A DNA stretch of 64,000 bases from the NCBI GenBank assembly GCA_022560025.1, contig JAFISE010000095.1, forward strand, positions 1-64,000. Direction: 5' to 3'. The position numbers and the translations under genes are program-made. The notes beneath the pieces are model-generated. The model searched no databases. It was not told the DNA's origin and saw only the letters and a list, made by a program, of their open reading frames with translations. This document shows positions 55,175-64,000 of the stretch, in pieces; the first letter of the stretch is position 1; every line of letters begins with the position of its first letter. Source of the stretch: Stagonosporopsis chrysanthemi. Lineage: Eukaryota; Ascomycota; Dothideomycetes; Pleosporales; Didymellaceae.

Positions 55175-55746
55175 ATGAATCCCCACCAGCAGAACAAGGT
55201 GGATATCAGCGTACGTCATTCGCGGCCCCTGCGCAGCTCCATTACTTTGCGCATTGCTGCCCCTTTGGCAACGCCATACCCTGGGCCAACCCCAGAGCTG
55301 ACAGCGTACAGAAGATGTCGCCAGAGGAGGCTAAGCTCTTCCGCCTGTACGGAAAGCTGCCGAACAAGAAGGACTTGCTCCAGAACAAGCTCAAGGTAAG
55401 CTTCCAACCGCTTCGGCGTTATGAAGTATATTGAGCTGACACGATTGTGCAGGAGCGCAAGTATTTTGACAGCGGCGACTATGCGCTCTCCAAGGCCGGT
55501 AAAGCCTCAGACGCAGGCGTCACCCAAGTCGGCCGCGAGCACCCCAACCCCGAGAAGATCCCGCATATGGCCCCGCCCACACAAAGCAACGGGCAGGTCC
55601 CCACAACTGGAGACCTCAAGGCTGGTAGTCCGTCGAAGGAAGGTGGCACTTTCCTCCACCGCGAGACAAGCCTGAACCGCGAAACCTCAGCTTCCGACTT
55701 CGCCGAGAATGCAGAGCCTAATGCTCAGCGGGCCGCTCAGGTCTAG
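55175..55746 (+). CDS. IGO1: Endosulfine-family PP2A inhibitor (Igo1/ENSA)
   Basis: Three exons, 55175-55210, 55312-55395 and 55453-55746, give 137 aa, all joined in phase 0. The protein reads MNPHQQNKVDIS, then MSPEEAKLFRLYGKLP and LLQNKLKERKYFDSGDYALSKAG. FDSGDY is the invariant endosulfine core; Ser47 is the residue phosphorylated by the Rim15/Greatwall kinase, after which the protein blocks PP2A-B55 and promotes entry into quiescence or mitosis. The remaining 85 residues are polar and probably disordered. The small size, three exons and core motif leave little doubt. Confidence 0.95.
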
Positions 55747-56452
55747 AACCAGCTCTGACATAGTTGACCTGACTGTGTACTGGGATCTCTCGTCCCCGGC
55801 GTTTGCGAAAAGAAGAGCAGCATCATGAACTCGTCATACCTTCTTACGGCCTGGCCTGTATCAATTACACCGTTTTATGGCGTCTCCCGCGGCGTTTGGG
55901 CTCATTCCCTCTTGCCTTGTGGTAGCTCTTACTTCGTAGTAGACAAGCTGACCAACAACCCACATCGCTTTGATGTAGGTTTGTCAAGCGCACGTAACCT
56001 TTCGCTTCATGTGCCATACGCTTGATACGAAGAGGATGAACGACGAACGAAGGTTCAACGATTTACAACGAGTCTTCTGATTTTTTTGTTATGGATGGCA
56101 AGGTTGCATACTTATGCACTTATAGCATACCTGATGTCGGTATGGAAAATAGTCAAATTACCGATTCAATATCCCACGGTCGTGCTACATCTTTGCTTTC
56201 TGGTCAACATCCTGGGGACATGAGGTCTCTCGAGTTGTCCAAAATTACATGACATTTACTTCCATACCACGCGCTGAGCTTCACCATGGAGCCACGTGAA
56301 GCAGATGAAAAGAACAGGACAAAGTGCGACATCTTTTCAATCCGTTCAAAGCCACCCTTATTTGATTATGTTATACACGTAGGCTTGAAAAGTATGGACT
56401 CGTTCTGATCTGTCCGCTTGACCTCGAAGGAGGTCAAGTCAAGCCTCAAGCA
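55747..56452. other. Intergenic between convergent genes, 706 bp
   Basis: IGO1 and the glucosidase I gene converge here. No gene or repeat was recognised. Confidence 0.35.
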
Positions 56453-59089
56453 TCATACATTGCGATCCGCAGATTTCTTCTCTCTCCGCCAACTCCTCCA
56501 CGTTCCGGCGAACCTCCTTCGTGTCACGTAAACGAACACAAACAGCATAACCAGGAACACCACTGTTCCCGCGCTATAGCCTTGATTCTGTACCGCCTGT
56601 TTCTTCGCCTCTTCATAAATCTCCTTGACCTTCTCCTTAACGCCCTCTCCCTGTCCCAGATCTGGCATGGCCATGATCAGCACTACCAAGCTAGTCCAGC
56701 CGGTGAAATGCTGCGTCCTCTGCCCGTGCCCTCCAACCGGATCGTATTGCTCCCACGCATACCCGGTCTCCAGCCAGGAGCTGAATACGGTGTGCACGAT
56801 GTTGCGACGCAATTCGATGTATACGTTTTTGCAGCGTTCTTGCTGCGGGCCAGGTGTTTTGGCTAAAGACAGAAGCTGTGCGAGGATCATGAAGTTCATG
56901 TTGATCCAAATTGGACTGCGCCAGTAGTTGTTGCCGACCCCGTATTTTTTGTCTTCTTGCGATAAGGACTTGATGCCGTGGTCGGTCCACAGGTGGTTTG
57001 GATCGCGTAAAAGCCGCAGTATCGCGTCAAGATGCGCGTGGTTGGCGTCGATGAAGCCGGTCATGAAGGGGAAGAGCGAAACGTAACCCTTGTGACATAC
57101 GTAGGTGTGCTTGTCGTCACGGAGCACTGTATCGCAGTACACATTTTGCTTGTCTTCCCAGTGCAGGGTCTCGAGATTGGTCTTGATGCCACGAATGTGG
57201 TTCTGATAGGTGAACGCATCGTGAGTAGCCTCTGTGAAGAAAGCGATCTTTTCAAGAGTGCGAGACATGACTCCTACCCAGCAAAGGGCATCGAGGTGGA
57301 GTTCGGTCATATCCGGAGGCTCCGTTCGAGGATAGTCATCCAGTCCACTGGCGAGGTTCTCCTCTGGCATGCGACCCCGCCATCTGTACCCTTCGTTGAG
57401 ATTTGCTGACGGGACGGAGTGGATCTCGACATCTCCAGACTGAGACTTGCGCCACCACTCATAGTGCTTCTTCAACAACGGATACAGCTGTTTGACGAAT
57501 TTCTTGCCCGCCTCAGGCTTCAAGAGTGTAGACTCATGCCCGTAATATTTCGTCTTGCCTTGCAATATGTCAATGAACTTTGACACCACAAGAAACATCG
57601 TAGGCGGGTTGGCGATCTGCGGGTACTGTGTAACAGCATGGAGGGGAGCACCACTCTCGGCTTCGGCACCAACAGCCTGCTCCCTAGCTATCCATCCATC
57701 GTTGTCCATGGTCTTCAGCCAGCTTTGAACAACTTCCATCGCCAGGTCAACATCCCAGTCAAGCACAGGAAGGAGGTGGAAACCCTCGTCCCAAAGAAAA
57801 CCACGTGGAAAAACGGCCCGGGCAGGGGTATGTGTGAAAAGTTCATATGGCCCTTTCGTCTCGGGTACAGAGTGCTTCTTGGCATCTTCGGTCTTCTCCC
57901 AGAACTTCCCGGTGCTCTCAGCGTAGATGGCTTTCTTCGATGTGTCAACCTTGGTCGTGCCGTAGAAGTACCCAATACCTCCCAGCAGGTCTGCGAGCAT
58001 CATCTCCCCAAATGTAGAGTGCTGAGGTGTGCTAAAGGGAGCCTTGGGGGTGAAGACATGGGAATATGTCTTCCGGTATGCAATTATCGAGTCCTGGATA
58101 CCGCTTCCCATCTCCGATGCTGTCATAGCACGTGAAGCCGCTCGACTCGAATAGAGTACGTCGAATTCGAAGCTGCCATGGATAATCATTTGTACCAAAT
58201 GCATGTTGCCAGAACCAGGAGCGTTTTGGAGCACTACGTCCATCTTGTCGCTCTCCTTTTGATCTTTCGACTGAGCTTTCAGGGCGTCCAGGAAAGTCGC
58301 TTCTTGCGCGCAGGAATGTCAGCCTATCACCAAAGTCACAGTGGGGGATCCCAGGAGAGCTGGTGAAACTCACACTTCGCCTGCCATAGCTTGTCCTCTG
58401 TTACGTTCAGCGTATGCACAATTGTGCCCTCGTGCCGTCCGTCCGCGCCTACCGATGTGGGAATGTGGATGCCCGCCGAGCCCAGTCGCGGGTGCTTGAT
58501 GGCGATATTCACAGCCTCGACAGATTTGTCGGTACCAACCCCAATTTGCTCAAATGCCTCGAAGTGGCAGTCTGCACATTCTTTCTTGGCCTCCATTCCC
58601 ACGTAGAAGACGACAGATGTCTTCAGGTCGGCAGGCGCGCCATTTCGTGGCTTTCCTTTGACTCGCAGCGCCCAGTTGCCTGCACTCTGGCCTACAGACT
58701 TCTTCGTGAACTCGGTTGTGATGTCGATCTGGTTTCCGACATCTTGTATGATTTGTGTTCCACCCGTGCGTGCGTCGTAGGTACTCCAGCCGTACATGGC
58801 CATGCCATCGTTCTGCTCGACCGTGTGGCGCAACACTGAGCTTCCAGTTAGCAAGTCTTCAAGCTCTTCTCGAGTCGAGACACCCACACTTGTCTTGCTC
58901 ATCCAGCTTTCCCCACATCAAACCCGCAACAAGACTTTCTGAAATTCGAGGCCGAATTCCCAGGTAGAGGTTGGGCCGGTATGGTCCCCATAGTAGCGGC
59001 GCTTCGTTGGAGTAGAGAGAAGAATCAGCTGTCGTCGAAAGTGCGACCGTCACAATGGCCAGCGCCGCCAGAATCGCTGGAAGCTGCAT
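56453..59089 (-). CDS. CWH41: Mannosyl-oligosaccharide glucosidase I (GH63)
   Basis: Three exons, 59089-58890, 58840-58374 and 58299-56453, give 837 aa, close to yeast Cwh41 (833). The first intron (CTAAC branch, GGAAG acceptor) and the second (GTGAGT to AGAAG) were set to keep frame and family continuity. GH63 landmarks include LLWGPYRPNLYLGIRPR near the N-terminus, SRAMTASEMG, AVFPRGFLWDEGFHLLPV, GWIAREQAVGAEAESG, EGYRWRGRMPEEN, ELHLDALCWVGVM, NYWRSPIWINMNFM and GYAWEQYDPVGGHGQ. It removes the outermost glucose from N-glycan precursors in the ER. A hydrophobic signal opens the protein and a second hydrophobic segment lies near the C-terminus (GTVVFLVMLFVFVYV) before a basic tail, implying type I or two-pass topology, unlike the N-terminally anchored yeast enzyme. 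Confidence 0.95.
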
Positions 59090-59709
59090 GACGCCTGAAC
59101 ATAGGCCACAACGCGTCTATAATGTCAAGGCGCCAGCATGTACTTAGGCTTGAAGGAATGACTACGGTGAGCGCTCGACCATAATGTCTTCGCCAGCAGT
59201 CGTATGCGAACGTAGCACACAGCACACGAAGTATATCGGCAGCTGCGATTTGTGCTTCCTTCTCGGCGTCAGGCGCCATGCGCCCCTGATTACTTCCGCT
59301 CTCGTGCTGCGCACCGATTGGCTGTCGTGCCATCTGCTTGAGGAGCAACCTTTATCTTAGCAACATGACACCAGACGCCTCAAAGGACATGCCAGAGATA
59401 GCGACGGCACAGTTCCAGACTCACGTCACCTGTCATGTCTCATTATCTCAAGGAAGTTGACACATTGACGCTACAACATCCATCACGTGCATTCAATGCC
59501 CCCGCAAAACGACGTCAGCGGTAGTTGGTCTCTGGTTGACAGGTCAATCCCCCACAGTCAACAGAGATTGCGCCAAAGCAAAAGCACAAAAGCAACCTGT
59601 TCCTTCTAGTCATCGACTGGTCCCAGTCTTCCCTTGAACGTCTATTACATAAAGCCAACTACAACCATCGGGCCTCAATTACTTCCATGCCGCTGAAACC
59701 CATATAAGC
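59090..59709. promoter_or_regulatory. Divergent promoter region, glucosidase I / P-loop kinase
   Basis: This is 620 bp between divergent start codons. No coding frame with support. No specific element is claimed. Confidence 0.4.
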
Positions 59710-60563
59710 ATGCAGGAACAAGTTGATCGCTTAGTCGAGAAGACTTGGGGTATGGAATTTTCTGGCTTTGGGGTCTCTGGCTGCAGACTAATGCGACGAT
59801 ATAGAAGAATTTCAGGGAGTCAGTAGGTCGCAGCGATTGATGGTGGCAGTATCCGGCATACCGGGTTCAGGTTCGTGAACAAATAGAGGTCGCATTTCCA
59901 TACTGCAAGACTGATTATTGTGCAGGCAAAACAACACTCGCAGCTAAAGTGTCCAATGGTCTCAACAGGAAACATGCACACAATTCTCCAGGGACGTACA
60001 ATGGCAACCCAGTCGCAGCCTTCATTCCCATGGATGGCTACCACTTATCACGTGCGCAACTTGATGCCATGCCTGACCCCGAGAACGCGCATGCGCGAAG
60101 AGGTGCAGCATTCACATTCGACGCCGACAAATTCTTAGAGTTGGTACTGAAGCTGCGGGAGCCAATCCTACCAGAGACACGAACGTTGTACGCGCCCAGC
60201 TTTGATCATGCGAAGAAGGACCCAGTCGCGGACGACATACCTATTGCGCCTTCCGTGCGCATCGTCATATTCGAGGGCAACTATTGTTCTCTAAATCATG
60301 GACCTTGGAGAGAAGCCTCTGAACTCATGGATGAGTTGTGGTTCGTCGAGGTAGACTTTCAGGTTGCGCGCAAGCGCTTGATCTACAGACACTTGAAAGC
60401 GGGCATTGCAAAGAACGAAGAGGAGGCGGCCAAGAGGGCAGATGAGAACGATTTGGTTAACGGACAAGAAATCATCGATTCAAGGCTCGATGTGCATGAA
60501 TTGATCAAGAGTAAAGAGGATCCCGAATGGGCCCCAGAGTACCAAGACGCGAGTAAGAACTAA
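59710..60563 (+). CDS. P-loop kinase of the phosphoribulokinase/uridine kinase superfamily
   Basis: Three exons, 59710-59749, 59805-59870 and 59926-60563, give 247 aa. The Walker A motif SGIPGSGKTTLA is assembled across the second intron, which has a less usual GTTCGT donor. Next come FIPMDGYHLSRAQLDAMPDP with the Asp of the substrate site, RRGAAFTFDADKFLE, YAPSFDHAKKDPV, and VIFEGNYCSL as a Walker B-like strand; then DELWFVEVDFQVARKRLIYRHL with the lid arginines. This pattern belongs to the PRK/uridine-kinase group of small-molecule kinases (compare yeast Yfh7 and bacterial FrcK-like proteins). Substrate is unknown: a nucleoside, pantothenate-like or sugar alcohol are all possible. Family sure, substrate not. 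Confidence 0.85.
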
Positions 60564-62109
60564 GGGGAGTCGGCAAGTTACCAGGAACGCCGCAGCCTCC
60601 TTTAAAGCACTGGGTCGGTATATCAGTATCGTGCAAAGTTCACATATCTGCTGTGGCCATTGTCGCGCTCATAGATGACTCATTCATGCGTAGTCCATCT
60701 CTGGACCTCAGGCCACCCACAATCGCCGCATTTCTCAGTATTATCTTCTTGTTTCCAGTTCGGGTCCCCTGGACTCATGTTATATCTGACTGTACCTTCC
60801 TGTTCTCCCCGAGTATACACTCCCGCCTAATCCTTGCCTGTTCCGTTTGTCAGAACAAGCACAGAAGATGTCTCCAACCACCTAGAGCATACGCAGGGAC
60901 CTCTGTCACGACGAAGACAGAATGCATCACCCTCACCAACCTTCCTCATGAACTCCGTGATTGCATTCACGACAATGCTTGCGAATCAACACCATACGCC
61001 TTCAGCCTTGCAGACTTTACCATCGTGATCGCTTCACGACCCCTCGAGCGCAGTGCCAACATGGCTCGTGGTCTACTCGATTGGCTCCTCACAAATCGAG
61101 TGATGTGTTTGGAAGCAATTGATCTCCTGCTGCACACAAGGTGGATCGGTCCATACTTCCCGTACTCATCATTGGACCCTTCTCAGCCACCAGACGTGTC
61201 CTCCCTCTCACACCAAGATGGCGTTGCAGCATGCAGCCCAGCGCGCCAATCCCTCCTCTTCTACGGCCAGAGTATCCACAGCATCCTCCTCGAGTTCCCG
61301 TCATCGAACCACTTCTTTTGATTCGTTTTCGAACCCATCAACCCTCTTTCTCGCACAGCAGACCTTGGGACGACTTCCTAGAACTCGTACGCCCATTCGT
61401 GGCCCATTTAGGCTTGTGTAGTTGACTTAACTATTAATGCGCACAGCCTCGTTCATACAACACCATTCGTACCATGGTCCAAAGTTTGGGCATTGTGGAT
61501 AGATTGGGTAGACGTCACGCTGCTAGCGACGGAAGAGGAGAGCTAGATCTCGAGACGGGATACTGAGGTGCATGTGTCAAGACTCGTCCAGTGCTATGAT
61601 AGTCGCTGGATGCAGCCGCTTCAGAGCTGGAAGGGTGTGTATGAGGGCCCTGTTCCGCCACTGCGTAATCCCCCTCGCTTTGGATGTCATCCTTACCTTA
61701 AGCCGAAGGGTCCTTAGTTGCTGTATCGAATGCCGGCAGACCATGCCCATCGGTCAGAGTCTAACTCGCCGCATTGTAGGTCACACTGTCGTCTGTTGGG
61801 GATCGATTCATAAATTCTCCAATTAGAGCAGGATACCAAGGATTGCAAAGGGCCAGTGTCAAATACTATAAAATCGCGATAACCAGATGTATTATCCCCA
61901 GCCAATGTTGAACTTCAGGAGTCAAACCAAGTATGAACCTGCTTTTGACTTCGCAGTTGCCATCTCCCACGTACATAAGAATATGTTACATGCTCTTGCA
62001 CATCCACCTTGTGGACCGTAGCTCAATTTCGTCTCTTTGATGTCAATCAAAATTATAACCACTCATGGGCGTCAAACCGACCAAGGTCGTCTCTCAAGGT
62101 AGCATGGGC
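60564..62109. other. Intergenic, 1.5 kb, with a possible small gene
   Basis: Apart from the frame at 60686-61321 this stretch shows only short frames. From 61430 on it is ordinary DNA with nothing recognised. Confidence 0.35.
60686..61321 (+). CDS. Doubtful hypothetical frame with an F-box-like opening motif
   Basis: The frame is open for over 200 codons in DNA of near-even composition, longer than chance would usually give. The first ATG is at 60686 (the frame upstream opens only with GTG). The middle reads CITLTNLPHELRDCIHDN, close in pattern to the LxxLPxELRxxI start of fungal F-box proteins, and the end reads LLFYGQSIHSILLEFPSSNHFF, like their later segment. The two parts are separated by sequence that does not fit, and another frame (to 61425) continues with SRPWDDFLELVRPFVAHLGL. 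It may be a decayed gene or one with unrecognised introns. Confidence 0.3.
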   Translation: MRSPSLDLRPPTIAAFLSIIFLFPVRVPWTHVISDCTFLFSPSIHSRLILACSVCQNKHRRCLQPPRAYAGTSVTTKTECITLTNLPHELRDCIHDNACESTPYAFSLADFTIVIASRPLERSANMARGLLDWLLTNRVMCLEAIDLLLHTRWIGPYFPYSSLDPSQPPDVSSLSHQDGVAACSPARQSLLFYGQSIHSILLEFPSSNHFF

Positions 62110-63153
62110 CTAGTACGGGCGGTAGCCAGAGCCACCGCGGCCACGGTATCCACCGCGGTAGCCACCGCCGCGAGGAGCGTAGCCACCGCCGCCACCGCCT
62201 CCATAACCACCACGACCACCGTACGGGCCGCCTCGACCGCCATATCCCCCACGACCTCCTCTGGGACCGCCGCGGCCGCCTCTCGACATGCCCGGCAGGT
62301 TCGTTCGCTTCGGCACGACCTACTAGCTATCAGCTCACACGGCTCTTCTCAACTATCACCTAACCATGACGTACCTTGAGGTTGCGGTCGCGAAACTGGC
62401 TGTTGTCAAGGACTAGAGCCTCGTTGACCAGACTCGGTTCTGTGAACTCTACATACGCATACCTGCATACGCCCATTAGCGTTCCAATCTTTCTGCCAAA
62501 CTCTTGCCAGGTCGTGAAAGATAGGATCAAGGGTAGTTGAAGTGTCAGAAGCGCACGACGTTAAGCAGCGCATCATGTGGCGCATACGGCCTTTGACGGC
62601 GCATAAAATAAGTTGCTTTCAACCAGACGCGCAAAGAAAACCTCCTCTTGGTACTAACCCTTTGGGATGCCCTGTGAACTTGTCGAGCAGGATTGTGACG
62701 CGGTTGATGCTGCCAACGCTCTGGAAATGTGCCTGGATCTCCTCTGGGCTTGCCCCGTAGTCGACGTTGCCAACGAAGACACTCCTCGAGTCGACGTCTT
62801 CCTTGCTTTCGCGCATCTCGTGGCGTTCGTGATCGAGCGACTGCTGCATATCGCGCAGCTTCTGGGCTTCGTCCTCCATCTCCTGTACACGGCGTCGCAT
62901 CGCTGAGATCTCCTCCTGGAGTGCCTTGTTAGTCGCGCTATTATCTACAAGATGGCCTTTGCTTCGGGGCTTTGCGCCGCGCGTCGACTCTACGTCGCCG
63001 AAGGTTTGTGCGATCTTATTGTGGGGGAACAGCGCGTCGTACCTCTTCGGTGGCATCATCTCCGCGGTGCTCGTCTTCTGCGGTATCGAGGCGCTCATCT
63101 TCTTCGCGCTTGAGCTCCTCCTCGCGCTTGATATCAGTCTCAACGTCAGCCAT
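62110..63153 (-). CDS. PAB2: Pab2/PABPN1-type RNA-binding protein
   Basis: Four exons, 63153-63043, 62915-62659, 62462-62375 and 62319-62110, give 221 aa. Order of parts: an acidic N-terminus (MADVETDIKREEEL); a coiled coil (about 38-75, AMRRRVQEMEDEAQKLRDMQ); one RRM (about 83-155) with SVFVGNVDYGAS and GYAYVEF as RNP2 and RNP1, plus VTILLDKFTGHPKG; and an RGG tail (about 165-221) of GGRGGPRGGRGGYGG-like repeats, likely arginine-methylated. Coiled coil, RRM and RGG in this order define nuclear poly(A)-binding protein 2, which controls tail length and exosome targeting of transcripts. The second intron is 196 nt, several times longer than others in the window; both its ends (GTTAGT and ATGCAG) fit. 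Confidence 0.92.
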
Positions 63154-63923
63154 GGCGCAGAGCTTTTTCTGAACTGTATCCGAAATTAGGGCTGGTTGAA
63201 CGAAGCTTCGATGGGTATAGAGCGTACAAGGCTGTTAGTTTGTCCCGATTCCCGATAAACGTCTGCCGCACAGAGGCAGGATTGATGGTCTCAAAGGTTC
63301 ACTTGCTAGAGCTGGGGCGGTGACGCGACCGGAACAATGGAATGGGAGGAGAAGGAATGGCACCTAAAAGTGAATGGAGTGTAGTTTCGAGGGCGTGACA
63401 ATGCCGTTGGTCGGAGCTTCCAAGCATCGCGCTAAATCAATTGAACCGGGGTTTGCGCGATTATGGATTGCCTCACTCTGTGCCAGAATTAGGTTGCAAC
63501 CCAGCCTTGTTGCCTGCCCAATATGAATGTCGCAAATGAGTGTTCGTATGCATCAAGGTAAGCTTGAGTGAAAATTCGATGCAACGGCAGCGCAGTTTTG
63601 ATTTACGTGAGTGCGAATAAGTCGCAAAGTAGGTGTTTGAGCCCAACGCCGTCTATCTAGAGCTCAACCGAGCCATCATCATGTCCGCCAACCCATAACG
63701 CCAGTAGCCATGGATATATCGCTCAAAGTGGATGCGCGTCAGTGCCTCGTCAACGACGCAAACGTGACCAGCAAGCATGTCACTTCATCTCCGTCTCAAA
63801 ACCCCGTGGTCTCGTGTCGAGCTCTCCGAGCCTGTTAAATCCAGACCATTTCATTCCTTGAGGTCCTTGTGAGAACCTCTCTTTGGGTTCGCGCGAATGC
63901 ACTTGGCACAATGTCTGCCAGGA
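63154..63923. other. Intergenic, 770 bp
   Basis: This is the upstream region of PAB2 and the 3' flank of the edge gene. Nothing else was recognised. Confidence 0.35.
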
Positions 63924-64000
63924 CTAGGGCGCCGGGTTTTCCTTGACAACGGCGCGCACTTTCTTCTCGTACGCCGTTCGGTCTTTCTTGAAGAGGTTGA
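63924..64000 (-). CDS. C-terminal end of an unidentified gene, cut by the window edge
   Basis: The minus-strand frame entering from the right edge reads NLFKKDRTAYEKKVRAVVKE followed by NPAP and a TAG at 63924-63926. The Lys-rich amphipathic helix ending NPAP looks like a real C-terminus. At 24 residues no family can be assigned. Confidence 0.4.
   Translation of the reverse strand, partial: NLFKKDRTAYEKKVRAVVKENPAP

Noticed and set aside
1..64000. CRISPR arrays, prophage or bacterial operons.
   Set aside because: No spaced direct repeats of suitable length, and gene structure is eukaryotic throughout.

Overview
The window looks like nuclear DNA from a filamentous ascomycete (Pezizomycotina, plausibly a dothideomycete; the class is an inference). 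Genes have short spliceosomal introns (mostly 47-75 nt) with GTRWGT-type donors and CTAAC/CTGAC-like branch sites. The gene set is typical of this group: quinate permease and dehydrogenase, Kex1, Rad52, Ice2, a GAF hybrid histidine kinase, an AAAP amino-acid transporter and a Ser/Pro-rich secreted wall protein. The AT-rich left end carries the all-transition decay expected of repeat-induced point mutation (RIP). No rRNA, tRNA or CRISPR array was recognised. Exon boundaries were worked out by hand from splice signals, frame continuity and remembered family motifs; no search was run.

Layout. 1-7730: AT-rich block holding one complete but heavily mutated Ty3/Gypsy LTR retrotransposon on the minus strand (227-7467). 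It has two 278-bp LTRs, a CTACT target duplication and recognisable gag zinc-knuckle, RT, RNase H and integrase remnants. 7777-12797: ICE2 (-), MYG1 (+) and a Ups2-type PRELI protein (+). 12798-20819: gene-poor DNA around one intronless, repeat-rich secreted protein of 884 aa (15559-18213). 20820-25961: a permuted-papain-like protein (-), a SWIM+RING protein (-) and a seven-exon AAAP transporter (-). 26962-32592: a Dot5/PrxQ-type peroxiredoxin (+) and a 1,289-aa GAF hybrid histidine kinase (-).

33429-37037 is a two-gene quinate unit: quinate/shikimate dehydrogenase (-) and quinate permease (+) are transcribed divergently from an 895-bp region with a near-match to the QutA/QA-1F palindrome and clustered CreA-type hexamers. 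37038-40616 is less settled: a poorly resolved small gene, a gene with an apparent one-base frameshift, and a scrap resembling the 3' end of the quinate permease. 40617-63153 is dense housekeeping territory: D123-like protein (-), Ski8 (-), guanylate kinase (+), Rae1/Gle2 (+), Rad52 (-), Kex1 (-), the Sfm1 methyltransferase (-), an endosulfine Igo1 (+), glucosidase I (-), a PRK/uridine-kinase-like P-loop kinase (+) and a Pab2-type RNA-binding protein (-). The right edge cuts through the 3' end of another minus-strand gene.

Apart from the quinate pair the genes do not form an obvious pathway cluster. The notable signals are structural: tiny coding exons (3, 8, 14 and 18 nt), a GC-AG intron, nested start codons that would add mitochondrial-type leaders, duplication scars beside the quinate unit, and a well-dated-looking RIP-killed transposon.
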